Of a stretch of DNA of 40,838 nt, positions 32,683 to 40,838 are shown piece by piece; position 1 is the stretch's first letter, and the number at the start of each line of letters is the position of its first letter. Position numbers and translations under genes: made by a program. The DNA lies in contig CAKSGG010000013.1 in assembly GCA_934454215.1 (NCBI GenBank), forward strand, positions 1 to 40,838. The letters run 5' to 3'. The notes beneath the pieces are model-generated. The model was not told the origin of the DNA and did not search any database. It worked only from the letters and a program-made list of their open reading frames with translations. Origin of the DNA: an uncultured Clostridia bacterium. GTDB lineage: Bacteria; Bacillota; Clostridia; UBA1381.

Positions 32683-34953
32683 ATGTACAAATTTAATAAC
32701 GAAAAAAAGGAAATAACCTTTGACAAGTACAATACCCCGACGCCGTGGATGAATTATCTTTCAAACGGCACATTCCATACTATGATGTCGCAGGCGGGCG
32801 GCGGCGTTGCTTTCTATAAATCACCGCAAATCTGGAGAATTAACCACTATAAATTTTTCCATATTCCAACGGACAGAAGCGGTTTCTATACCTTTATAAA
32901 GGACGGAAACGAATACTGGTGTCCGACAAACGAGCCGTGCAAAACAAAGCCCGAAAAATGGCAGTCAACCCACGGCATGGGCTACACACGCTTTGAGGCC
33001 GAGAGAAACGGCGTAAGCGTTACAGCAAAATATTTTGTTGGCGAATATGAAAATGCGTTAATCTGGAATCTTAAAATAAAATCTGATACGGATAAAAAAA
33101 TAACGCTGTTCCCTTATGTTGAGCTGGGAATGATGGAGTTCATGCGTGAGCTTCAATGGCAGTGCTATAACAAGCACCAGCTTTCATGCTATAACATGGA
33201 CGATATTCTTGTGTACAAATATGGCGTTGAAACACAGCCTAAGCCCGACGAAACTCCGCTTGTATATTTTGCGGCGGACGTTCCCGTTACCGCATTTGAC
33301 TGTGACAGAGATGAATTTATCGGCTCATACAGAAGTGAAGAAAATCCGCAGAGAATTGAAGGAGAAGGCTGTTCAAACTCAACTCTTTACGGCGGCGACC
33401 CGTGCTTTGCACTGCAATTGGATTTGGATTTAAAGGCAGGCGAAGAAAAGACGGTAAATATTTTCCTCGGTACGGCAATGACGGAGGACGATATTAAAAA
33501 GAGCGTTGCAAACTGCCGCAGTGACGGCTTTATTGAAAAGTCATTTGACGGACTTAACAAGCACTGGAATAACTTCCTTAATAAATTCCAATGTGAAATA
33601 CCCGATAAAGATGCGGAAACAATGATTAATATATGGAATCCGTATCAGGCTGAACGCAACTTCAAATTCTCGAGAAATATCAGCTATTACGCAACAGGCA
33701 CATTCAGAGGCGTTGGTGTAAGAGATACCGCACAGGACATTCTTGCAATGGTTCCGTTTGATACAAGACGTGCAAAGGATAAATTAAACCTACTTTTCAC
33801 ACAGCAGTATCAAGACGGTCACTGCAATCACTACTGTTTCCCGACAGAGGGCTGGGAACCTGTAACGAGAATACATTCCGACAATCATTTATGGCTTGTT
33901 ATGGCTTGCTACCACATTGTAATGGAGGACGGAAATCTTGATTATCTTGATGAAGTCGTTGAATTTTATGACGGCTCACAGGCTACGGTTTGGGAGCATA
34001 TAAAGAAATCAATCGACTTCTGTATGGCAAACCTCGGCGAACACGGTTTCCCGCTTATGCTTTGCTCAGACTGGAACGATATGTTATATAAAGTATGCCG
34101 TGAGGGCAAGGGCGAAAGCATATGGACAAGTATGCAGTTCGGTACTGTATTGAGAATGATTGCTCAGCTTGCCGAATTAAAGGGCGAAGACAAGCAAAAA
34201 TATCTTGATATATATGAACAGCAGAAAAAGCTTGTAAACGAAATCGCATGGGACGGCGACTGGTACAGACGCTGTATCACAGATGAAGGCAGATTTATAG
34301 GTTCAAAGAGCGAGCCGCAGGCTAAAATATGGCTTAATACTCAAAGCTGGGCTGTTATCAGCGGTATGGGCGATAAAGCCGAAACGGCAATGGACAGCGT
34401 AAAGAAATATCTTGACACAGAGCTTGGCGTAAAGAAAATTGACCCGTCAATGAAGGATTATCCGTCAAAGGAAGACCCTCTTACATATTACAACAAGGGC
34501 TGCGGCGAAAACGGAAGTGTATTCTGCCATGCAAATACATGGGCAATTATCGCAGAATGTATTTTAAAGCGTCCTCAGAACGCATACAAGTATTATCATC
34601 AGCTATTGCCTATGGTTGCACAGGCAAAGGCAGGTGAATGGAGATATAAGGCAGAGCCTTATGTATATGCGTCAAACATATTCGGTCCCGAAAGCGACAA
34701 ATTCGGACTTGCAAACGTATCGTGGCTGACAGGTACGGCGGCTTGGATGTATATTGCCGTAACGCAGTATATGTTCGGTATCAAGCCGAAATGGAACGGA
34801 CTTGAAATTGACCCGTGTCTGCCGGAGGAAATGCTGCCGGCTAAGGTTACAAGAGAATTCAGAGGCTGCAAATACGATATTACAATAACGAAGAATCAAA
34901 AAGTACTCATTCCCCACGAGGACGGAAGAAAAACATATACCATGAAAATATGA
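32683..34953 (+). CDS. GH94 family disaccharide phosphorylase (cellobiose/chitobiose phosphorylase-like)
   Basis: Inverting phosphorolysis of a beta-linked disaccharide to sugar-1-phosphate plus a free sugar, saving ATP for an anaerobe. The 756 aa show the GH94 layout: an N-terminal beta-sandwich (about 1-270), a helical linker, an (alpha/alpha)6 barrel and a C-terminal beta-part. FRGVGVRDTAQDI and EGWEPVTRIHSDNHLW are family motifs; the general acid is the first Asp of LCSDWNDML. No signal peptide. Which disaccharide is used cannot be read; fucI and fucU downstream suggest the released aldose could be isomerised by FucI. A GGAG ribosome site precedes the ATG. It ends TGA-TAA. Confidence 0.85.
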   Translation: MYKFNNEKKEITFDKYNTPTPWMNYLSNGTFHTMMSQAGGGVAFYKSPQIWRINHYKFFHIPTDRSGFYTFIKDGNEYWCPTNEPCKTKPEKWQSTHGMGYTRFEAERNGVSVTAKYFVGEYENALIWNLKIKSDTDKKITLFPYVELGMMEFMRELQWQCYNKHQLSCYNMDDILVYKYGVETQPKPDETPLVYFAADVPVTAFDCDRDEFIGSYRSEENPQRIEGEGCSNSTLYGGDPCFALQLDLDLKAGEEKTVNIFLGTAMTEDDIKKSVANCRSDGFIEKSFDGLNKHWNNFLNKFQCEIPDKDAETMINIWNPYQAERNFKFSRNISYYATGTFRGVGVRDTAQDILAMVPFDTRRAKDKLNLLFTQQYQDGHCNHYCFPTEGWEPVTRIHSDNHLWLVMACYHIVMEDGNLDYLDEVVEFYDGSQATVWEHIKKSIDFCMANLGEHGFPLMLCSDWNDMLYKVCREGKGESIWTSMQFGTVLRMIAQLAELKGEDKQKYLDIYEQQKKLVNEIAWDGDWYRRCITDEGRFIGSKSEPQAKIWLNTQSWAVISGMGDKAETAMDSVKKYLDTELGVKKIDPSMKDYPSKEDPLTYYNKGCGENGSVFCHANTWAIIAECILKRPQNAYKYYHQLLPMVAQAKAGEWRYKAEPYVYASNIFGPESDKFGLANVSWLTGTAAWMYIAVTQYMFGIKPKWNGLEIDPCLPEEMLPAKVTREFRGCKYDITITKNQKVLIPHEDGRKTYTMKI

Positions 34954-34963
34954 TAATTTGAAA

Positions 34964-34989
34964 CTTGCTTAAACGCCGAAGCAAGGAGG
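34964..34989 (+). promoter_or_regulatory. Hairpin touching the ribosome binding site of the ABC gene
   Basis: CTTGCTT (34964-34970) and AAGCAAG (34979-34985) form a perfect 7-bp stem with an 8-base loop. The 3' arm supplies the first bases of the AAGGAGG ribosome site (34983-34989), so folding could partly mask it. Confidence 0.5.
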
Positions 34990-34998
34990 TATATTACC

Positions 34999-36783
34999 AT
35001 GAAAAAAAACAACAAAAAAGGATTCTGGAAAACAATATGGGATTTTACAAGCAGTTATAAAAAAAATCTGCTTACGGCTATGGTCTTTTCAATGCTTACG
35101 GGTATTGCGATTGCTTTTCAGCCTATAATCATAAAACACATAATAGATAACGGTATCACAAATACCGCCCTGTCCGACATCGACAGAATAAAAACAGCGG
35201 CATTTTTCTGCGGAATATACGTTCTTGTTCATGCGGCACGTATGTTTACATGGGCGGCAGGATATAAAAATGTTCTTGAAGGGCTTGAAGGATTTCTGTT
35301 CAAAGTACGTTCGGAATTTTTCGAGCATATACAAACGCTTTGCATGAGGTTTTACGATAACACCTCATCGGGAGAGCTTTTCAACTATATAATGGGCTCT
35401 CCCATGGCAAACCTCAAAGAATTTCTCAGGCAGTTTGCGTTGAGTATTCCGTATCAAAGTATTGCCCTTGTCATTTCGATATGCGCAATGCTTTCATACG
35501 ACTGGCTTTTGACCGTTGTTATGGTAACCGCACTTTCGGTATGCCTTGCGTTCAATATGCACTCGCGGAAAAAAGTCAGACGGCTTTCGGGCGAGCTTCT
35601 AAAAAGCGAATCCGAGGCAAGCAAATACATAAACGATATGATTCACGGCAGCAACGCCATTAAAATGTACGCTATAGAGGGCGAAATACATGATAACTTT
35701 GAGGGATATATCCGTGAATTAAAAAACAAGGGCGTTAAGCTTTCGTTCACGCAGTGGCTTGAACAGGCAAAGCCCGAATTTACACAGCAGGTCGGAATAG
35801 CGGCGGTTTATCTTGTAGGTGCATTCTCGTGCATATACAGGGGGCTTTCGATTGGTGAGCTTACGGCATTTATAAGCAGCATGAACATAATCATGACAAC
35901 TCTTACATCATGGTTCAACATCAATCTTTTAAAGTCAAACGCCGAAGCAAGCCTTGACAGAATAACCTCGGTGCTTAAAACCGAAACAAGCACTCCCGAA
36001 ACAAGGCTTTATCACAGTCTGGAGGTTGAGGAGCGCAGCGCAAAGGAAAAAGGGCTGCCGTGTATTGAATTTAAAGACGTAACTTTCGGTTACGACAGCA
36101 GAAAAATATTTGACAATTTTAACTGCAAAATGGAATATAACAAAAGCTTTGGACTTGTCGGTTCAAGCGGCAGCGGTAAAAGTACGGTGACAAAGCTCAT
36201 AATGCGTTTGTATGACGTTGAGAGCGGAGAAATACTTATGCACGGCTATAATATTAAAAAGTACAGCCTGCATGATTTGCGCAAGAGTATCGGTATTGTT
36301 CCGCAGGAGCCGTTTATATTCCAGATGAGTATACTTGATAACATCAGAATTGCCTGTCCCGAAGCACCCATGAATGAAATCATGGACGCAATGGAAACGG
36401 CACGTGTGCATGAATTTGTAAACGACCTGCCAAACGGCTGGAACACAATTGTGGGCGACGGCGGATTTGGACTGTCGGGCGGTCAGAAACAGCGTATAGC
36501 GATTGCAAGAGCAATTCTCGGCAAGCCCGATATGCTCATATTCGACGAGGCAACATCGGCTCTCGACAACGTATCGGAAAAGCATATTCAAAACGCAATT
36601 GACGAACTTATGCAAACTCATACGGTTATCATTGTCGCACACAGGTTGACAACAATAAAAAACGTTGACAAAATATTTGTGTTTGACAAAGGCAGAATAA
36701 TTCAAAGCGGCAGTTTCGATGAATTATCCTCGCAGGAGGGTATGTTTAAAGAGATGCTGGATATTGCAAATGAAGAAGAATAA
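34999..36783 (+). CDS. ABC transporter, fused permease and ATPase (exporter type)
   Basis: 594 aa. A six-helix type IV (ABC-B-like) membrane domain (about 20-310) is followed by an ATPase domain: Walker A GSSGSGKST (388-396), Q-loop VPQEP, signature LSGGQKQR (492-499), Walker B MLIFDE (512-517) and an H-loop (AHRLTT). It is a half-transporter and must dimerise; no second half-transporter is adjacent, so a homodimer is likely. Exporters of this type move lipids, peptides or drugs. Its place inside a sugar operon is odd, and it is not a sugar importer (no solute-binding protein). AAGGAGG precedes the ATG. Confidence 0.9.
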   Translation: MKKNNKKGFWKTIWDFTSSYKKNLLTAMVFSMLTGIAIAFQPIIIKHIIDNGITNTALSDIDRIKTAAFFCGIYVLVHAARMFTWAAGYKNVLEGLEGFLFKVRSEFFEHIQTLCMRFYDNTSSGELFNYIMGSPMANLKEFLRQFALSIPYQSIALVISICAMLSYDWLLTVVMVTALSVCLAFNMHSRKKVRRLSGELLKSESEASKYINDMIHGSNAIKMYAIEGEIHDNFEGYIRELKNKGVKLSFTQWLEQAKPEFTQQVGIAAVYLVGAFSCIYRGLSIGELTAFISSMNIIMTTLTSWFNINLLKSNAEASLDRITSVLKTETSTPETRLYHSLEVEERSAKEKGLPCIEFKDVTFGYDSRKIFDNFNCKMEYNKSFGLVGSSGSGKSTVTKLIMRLYDVESGEILMHGYNIKKYSLHDLRKSIGIVPQEPFIFQMSILDNIRIACPEAPMNEIMDAMETARVHEFVNDLPNGWNTIVGDGGFGLSGGQKQRIAIARAILGKPDMLIFDEATSALDNVSEKHIQNAIDELMQTHTVIIVAHRLTTIKNVDKIFVFDKGRIIQSGSFDELSSQEGMFKEMLDIANEEE

Positions 36784-36808
36784 TTATTATTTTGAAAGGA
36801 TTTTAAAT

Positions 36809-37990
36809 ATGGATTTTACAAACTTGAAAAACTTTATGGAGCATATGTCCGAGGACATTACTCCGGGCAATGCCATTGAGGTTTATCTGGGCGGCAAGTG
36901 CGTTTTTAAATATGCCTGCGGCTACAGCAATCTTGAAAGTAAAGCTCCGCTTACGGGCGATGAGCTGTTCAGAATCTATTCCTGCTCAAAAGTAACAACC
37001 GTAACCGCCGGAGCACAGCTCCTTGAAAGAGGCATATTCCGTTTGAGCGACCCGTTATATGAATACGTACCCGAATTTAAGGATATGTACATAAAAAATG
37101 CGGACGGAGAAATAAAAAAAGCAAAGAATCCCATTACAATGGGAGATTTATTCTCAATGACAGCAGGATTTGACTATAATTTTAATACTGACGGATTTAA
37201 AAAAGCGAGAGAACTTACAAACGGCAGAATGGATACGGACAAAGTTATACGCTGCATAGCGTCAGACCCCATTCATTACGAGCCGGGTACACGTTGGCAG
37301 TACAGTATAGGTCATGACGTGCTTGCGGGAGTTATAAGCATTATTACGGGTAAGAAATTCAGAGATTATGTCCGTGAAAATATATTTGAACCGCTTGGCA
37401 TGAAGGACTGCTATTACCATGACAATGAAGAGCTGCGCAGGCGTATTCCCGACCAGTACGCATTCACCCCAGAGGGCAACGAGAACTTCGATATAGTCGA
37501 GGCTCAAAAGAACGGCTTGCAGGGTACAGGCGGAATGTTCAGAAACCTCGGTCAGGAAAACGGTCATGTTTTGGGCGAGGAATATGACAGCGGCGGCGCC
37601 GGAATTATCACTTCTATATCCGACTATGTGAAGCTTATGGCGGCGCTTGCAAATTACGGAACGGGGATTAACGGCGAAAAAATATTATCAAGATATACAG
37701 TTGACCTTATGCGTACCAATCGTTTAAGCGGACAAACCTTAGAGGATTTCAACTGGAGCGCATTGCGCGGCTGCGGCTACGGATTGGGTATGCGTACGCA
37801 CATTAATAAGGCTCAATCGGGAGTAATAAGCAATCTCGGTGAATTTGGCTGGGGCGGAGCAACGGGAACGACCGTTATAATTGACCCCGAAATAAACCTC
37901 GGTGTATTCTATGCACAGCACAATCTGAATCCGAGAGAGGAATACTATCAGCCAAGACTCAGGAATGTAGTATATTCCTGTCTTGATTAA
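36809..37990 (+). CDS. Serine beta-lactamase-like protein (class C / esterase fold)
   Basis: 393 aa of the beta-lactamase/transpeptidase-like family that includes EstB-type esterases. The nucleophile motif S58-C-S-K61 is in place, the Tyr motif is WQYSIGHDVL (the usual Y-x-N is Y-S-I), and the third motif region is GEFGWGGATGT (HTG/KTG equivalent). There is no signal peptide, so it acts in the cytoplasm, which argues for an esterase or deacylase of imported sugars rather than antibiotic resistance. I start at ATG 36809 after GAAAGGA; the frame is open back to 36719, overlapping the ABC gene, without a ribosome site. It follows the ABC gene by 25 bases. Confidence 0.85.
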   Translation: MDFTNLKNFMEHMSEDITPGNAIEVYLGGKCVFKYACGYSNLESKAPLTGDELFRIYSCSKVTTVTAGAQLLERGIFRLSDPLYEYVPEFKDMYIKNADGEIKKAKNPITMGDLFSMTAGFDYNFNTDGFKKARELTNGRMDTDKVIRCIASDPIHYEPGTRWQYSIGHDVLAGVISIITGKKFRDYVRENIFEPLGMKDCYYHDNEELRRRIPDQYAFTPEGNENFDIVEAQKNGLQGTGGMFRNLGQENGHVLGEEYDSGGAGIITSISDYVKLMAALANYGTGINGEKILSRYTVDLMRTNRLSGQTLEDFNWSALRGCGYGLGMRTHINKAQSGVISNLGEFGWGGATGTTVIIDPEINLGVFYAQHNLNPREEYYQPRLRNVVYSCLD

Positions 37991-38063
37991 AGCGTTATTT
38001 CATGGTTTCTGCTTTATATGCAAACCATTCAAATAAAATAATAAATAAATGGAGGAAACTAAA

Positions 38064-39845
38064 ATGAAACCAAAAATTGGTATCAGACCAACTATCGACG
38101 GACGCTGGGGAGGTGTTCGTGAAAGCCTTGAAGGCAAAACAATGGCAATGGCAAATGCCGCAAAGGAGCTTATTGAAGCTAACGTATTCTATCAGGATGG
38201 AACTCCTGTTGAGTGTGTAATTTCACCGTGCACAATCGGCGGCGGCGCAGAAGCTGCAAAGTGCGCTGATTTCTTCAAAACTCAAAATGTTTGCGCAAGT
38301 CTTGCCGTAACACCCTGCTGGTGCTACGGAAGTGAAACAATGGACCTTGACCCTAACACAATAAAAGCTGTTTGGGGCTTTAACGGAACAGAAAGACCGG
38401 GTGCTGTTTATCTTGCGGCAGTTATGGCTGCATTTGCACAGAGAGGCTTGCCGGCATTCTCAATGTACGGTCACGACGTGCAGGATATAGACGACAATTC
38501 AGTTCCGGCAGACGTTGCGGAGAAGATGATTAGATGGGCAAAGGGCGCTATTGCGGCAGGTCAGATGAAGGACAAGGCTTATGTAAACCTTGGCGGTGTT
38601 GCAATGGGTATTGCAGGCTCATACTGCGATATGGAATTTATGCAGAAATATCTTGGTATCCGTGCGGAATTTGTTGACCTTACGGAAATTCTGAGAAGAA
38701 TTAAGCTTGAAATTTATGACAAGGACGAGTATAACAAGGCTCTTACTTGGATTAAGGCTAACTGCAAGGAAGGCTTTGACAAGAATGCAGGCAAAAACTT
38801 CCCTGAAATTATAAAGAAATCAAAGGTTGTAGAGCCTGATAAGGATTGGGAATTTATTACTAAGTTCAGCATTATCGTAAGAGATATTATGTACGGAAAT
38901 CCGAAGCTTGACGAAATGGGCTGGCATGAAGAGGCTCTCGGCAAGAACGGTATCGTAGGCGGTTTCCAAGGACAGAGAAACTGGACAGACTGGCTGCCTA
39001 ACGCAGACTTTACAGAGGCAATTATGGCTTCATCATTTGACTGGAACGGCAAGAGAGTTCCTACTCCTTTCGCAACGGAGAACGATACATTGAACGGTAT
39101 TTCAATGATGTTCGCAACATTGCTTACAGGCAAAGCTCCTGCATTCCACGATGTTCGTACATACTGGTCTCCCGACGCAGTTAAGCGTGTAACAGGCAAA
39201 GAGCTTACGGGCAAGGCTGCAAACGGTATTATTCACTTGATTAACTCGGGTGCTACGGCTCTTGACTGCACCGGTGCGGCAAAGGACGAAAACGGCAACG
39301 GAACAATCAAGGAATGGTGGAATATGACAGACGCTGATATTCAGGCTTGCCTTGACGCTACAGACTGGTGCAGAGCTGACTATGAATATTTCAGAGGCGG
39401 CGGTTTCTCATCACACTTCAAGACTCAGGCTGAAATGCCTATAACAATGCTAAGAGTTAATATAGTTGATGGAATCGGTCCTGTTATTCAGATAGCAGAG
39501 GGTTATACCTGCGTACTTCCCGATGATGTACATGACAAGCTTGACAAGAGAACAGACCCGACATGGCCTACAACATGGTTTGCTCCGATTCTTACGGGCG
39601 AGGGCGCATTCAAGGATGTTTACAGCGTAATGGCTAACTGGGGCGCTAACCACGGTGTAACAATCGGCGGTCACGTTGGTGCTGACTTGATTACACTTTG
39701 CTCAATGCTAAGAATCCCTGTAACAATGCACAATGTACCGTCAGAAAAGGTTTACAGACCGCAGGTATGGTCATCATTCGGAACAGAGGACGCTTCAGCT
39801 GCTGACTTCTCAGCTTGCGAAAAGTTCGGTCCTATGTATAAATAA
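38064..39845 (+). CDS. fucI: L-fucose isomerase family protein
   Basis: Mn2+-dependent aldose-ketose isomerase converting L-fucose to L-fuculose; relatives also accept D-arabinose and L-galactose-type sugars. 593 aa, the family length. The opening KIGIRPTIDGRWGGVRESLE, SPCTIGGGAEAA, PFATENDTLNG (with catalytic Glu), HDVRTYWSPDAV (with metal-binding Asp) and the C-terminal GANHGVTIGGHVGADLITL (with metal His) are FucI signatures. The start at 38064 lies eight bases after GGAGG; the 38049 ATG lies upstream of that site. It is followed by fucU after 11 bases. No fucK or fucA is nearby, so the rest of the route is elsewhere, or the true substrate differs. Confidence 0.92.
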   Translation: MKPKIGIRPTIDGRWGGVRESLEGKTMAMANAAKELIEANVFYQDGTPVECVISPCTIGGGAEAAKCADFFKTQNVCASLAVTPCWCYGSETMDLDPNTIKAVWGFNGTERPGAVYLAAVMAAFAQRGLPAFSMYGHDVQDIDDNSVPADVAEKMIRWAKGAIAAGQMKDKAYVNLGGVAMGIAGSYCDMEFMQKYLGIRAEFVDLTEILRRIKLEIYDKDEYNKALTWIKANCKEGFDKNAGKNFPEIIKKSKVVEPDKDWEFITKFSIIVRDIMYGNPKLDEMGWHEEALGKNGIVGGFQGQRNWTDWLPNADFTEAIMASSFDWNGKRVPTPFATENDTLNGISMMFATLLTGKAPAFHDVRTYWSPDAVKRVTGKELTGKAANGIIHLINSGATALDCTGAAKDENGNGTIKEWWNMTDADIQACLDATDWCRADYEYFRGGGFSSHFKTQAEMPITMLRVNIVDGIGPVIQIAEGYTCVLPDDVHDKLDKRTDPTWPTTWFAPILTGEGAFKDVYSVMANWGANHGVTIGGHVGADLITLCSMLRIPVTMHNVPSEKVYRPQVWSSFGTEDASAADFSACEKFGPMYK

Positions 39846-39856
39846 GAGGTGGCAGT

Positions 39857-40279
39857 ATGTTAAAAGGAATACCTTCAATTATATCGCCTGAGCTTTTGAA
39901 AGTCCTTATGAAAATGGGTCACGGCGACGAATTGGTAATCGGAGATGGAAATTTTCCCGGTGCAAGCACAAATGAACGCTGCATAAGATGCGACGGTCAC
40001 GGAGTGCCTGAGCTGCTGGAAGCAATTTTAAAATTGTTCCCTCTCGACACATACCAAAAGCCTGTATATATCATGGCGAAAACCCCGGGTGACACTGTTG
40101 AAACACCCATCTGGGACGAGTATGCAAAGATAATCAAGCCATATACAAACGAGGATATGGAACAGATTGAGCGTTTTGCATTCTATGACAGAGCAAAAAA
40201 AGCTTATGCCGTTGTAATGACAGGCGAAAGCGCACTTTATGCAAATATTATTTTGAAAAAGGGCGTAGTTGTTGAATAA
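39857..40279 (+). CDS. fucU: L-fucose mutarotase (RbsD/FucU family)
   Basis: Speeds anomer exchange of L-fucose (and related sugars) for FucI. 140 aa with the family motifs MGHGDELVIGDGNFPG (20-35; catalytic His22) and DGHGVPELLEAIL (47-59), Y109 in RFAFYDRAKKA, and a C-terminal YANIILKKGV. It starts 11 bases after fucI with AGAGGTGG as ribosome site and closes the operon at a terminator. Confidence 0.93.
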   Translation: MLKGIPSIISPELLKVLMKMGHGDELVIGDGNFPGASTNERCIRCDGHGVPELLEAILKLFPLDTYQKPVYIMAKTPGDTVETPIWDEYAKIIKPYTNEDMEQIERFAFYDRAKKAYAVVMTGESALYANIILKKGVVVE

Positions 40280-40284
40280 ATAAA

Positions 40285-40322
40285 AAAAATCAGAGGCTGT
40301 TTGATTACAACCTCTGATTTTT
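40285..40322. terminator. Bidirectional rho-independent terminator, fucU / CpsB-like
   Basis: AAAAATCAGAGG (40285-40296), 14-base loop, CCTCTGATTTTT (40311-40322): a perfect 12-bp stem with flanking A and T tracts. Confidence 0.88.
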
Positions 40323-40838
40323 ATTTCTTAAACATTCTTTCAAAAATTGACGGCTTTTTCTTAACTTCAAAAATTTCAGTTCTTGCCTCGCCGCCGTCAA
40401 GTACTCTTTTTGCATTTTCATTGAAGTAATCAACACATTCTCTGCCATACCGCTTTTCTATTTTCTCGCACGCACTCTTTAATGTTGTAGGTCTGGCAGT
40501 TGTATTGTGCATATCCGACCCCAATAAATGAGCATGTCCGCAGCCGAGCAGATTATCGGCAATCTTGCTGTATGTATTCTTCAAAAACAATTCCGCATTT
40601 ACCTGATATATAACATCAAGCTCAAACAGTGAATTAAGCAAGCCCGCATCATAATTAACAAATCGGTCAATATGTGCCATAATCGGTTTGAAACCTTTTA
40701 ATGTCATTTTATAAACACTGTCAATCATCCATTCTTTCCAAGCTCCGTAAGGCATTTCTATCATTATATATCTGCCGTTTGGCAAACACAGCTTATCAAG
40801 ATTATCAAATTCCGATATATCGGTAATAAGATTAACCT
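40321..40838 (-). CDS. CpsB/YwqE-type tyrosine phosphatase (PHP domain), C-terminal part, cut by window edge
   Basis: Metal-dependent PHP-fold protein-tyrosine phosphatase that acts on bacterial tyrosine kinases controlling capsule or exopolysaccharide synthesis. The frame is open to the window edge (about 172 residues visible). Motifs: IEMPYGAW, FKPIMAHIDRF with the metal His, VIYQVNAELFLK, and GHAHLLGSDMHN with further metal ligands (Asp, His). The end, EVKKKPSIFERMFKK, is basic. The first metal ligands (HCHILPGIDDG-type N-terminus) lie outside the window. It may belong to a polysaccharide locus beyond the right edge. Confidence 0.82.
   Translation of the reverse strand, partial: VNLITDISEFDNLDKLCLPNGRYIMIEMPYGAWKEWMIDSVYKMTLKGFKPIMAHIDRFVNYDAGLLNSLFELDVIYQVNAELFLKNTYSKIADNLLGCGHAHLLGSDMHNTTARPTTLKSACEKIEKRYGRECVDYFNENAKRVLDGGEARTEIFEVKKKPSIFERMFKK

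Noticed and set aside
36719..36808. Longer start of the beta-lactamase-like gene overlapping the ABC gene
   Set aside because: No ribosome site, overlap with ABC coding sequence, and a good GAAAGGA-ATG at 36809.
36809..37990. Antibiotic-resistance beta-lactamase
   Set aside because: No signal peptide, the Y-x-N motif is altered, and the gene sits in a sugar operon; an esterase-like role is more likely.

Overview
The window comes from a low-GC, spore-forming Clostridia-type bacterium (Bacillota). Evidence: spoVAC and cwlD sporulation genes, RNase J, a CwlD-type amidase, strong TTGACA-17-TATAAT promoters, GGAGG ribosome binding sites, and gene neighbourhoods typical of anaerobic gut or rumen Clostridia (DUF5685 + J-domain protein, DUF1385 + prmC, serC + serA). 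TGA is used as an ordinary stop (ilvC, SDR, ldh, GH94), so the standard bacterial code applies. I cannot name a species. No tRNA, rRNA, CRISPR array, transposase or phage gene was seen.

Layout. 1-3740 (minus): housekeeping run DUF5685 - J-domain protein - DUF1385 - prmC - RNase J (cut by the window edge). 3835-4278 (plus): spoVAC. 4295-7003: a GH127 beta-L-arabinofuranosidase-type gene and a divergent AraC regulator, both broken (in-frame TGA; one-base frameshift). 7035-12283 (minus): ilvB-ilvN-ilvC with its own promoter and structured leader, preceded by pckA. 12549-15689 (plus): cwlD, then serC-serA. 15731-24496 (minus): a seven-gene plant-glycan operon, in transcription order enolase-superfamily sugar-acid dehydratase, GH10, DUF5060/GH5-like glycosidase, UxuA-like mannonate dehydratase, SDR, RraA-like protein, second GH10. 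A divergent AraC regulator (24695-25573) controls it in all likelihood. None of its glycosidases has a signal peptide, so it looks built for imported xylo-oligosaccharides and their uronic acid side chains. A tandem array of ~77-bp repeats interrupts the operon between the SDR and RraA genes.

25612-28607 (plus): nadE and a 727-residue SseB-like repeat protein. 28624-30101 (minus): sodium-pumping decarboxylase subunits, a 39-aa gamma-like peptide and the beta subunit oadB. They lie behind a leader that reads as a yybP-ykoY-type metal riboswitch whose P1 strand is shared with a rho-independent terminator. 30120-32403 (minus): SGNH hydrolase, cupin and L-lactate dehydrogenase, with a MITE-like inverted-repeat element in front of the cupin. 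32535-40279 (plus): GH94 phosphorylase - ABC exporter - beta-lactamase-like protein - fucI - fucU, a second carbohydrate operon with tandem promoters. 40321-40838 (minus): a CpsB/YwqE-type phosphatase cut by the edge.

The most unusual items are the riboswitch-terminator switch in front of oadB, the related repeat elements at 17999-18371, 23102-23127 and 31225-31410, and the paired decay of the GH127 gene and its regulator.
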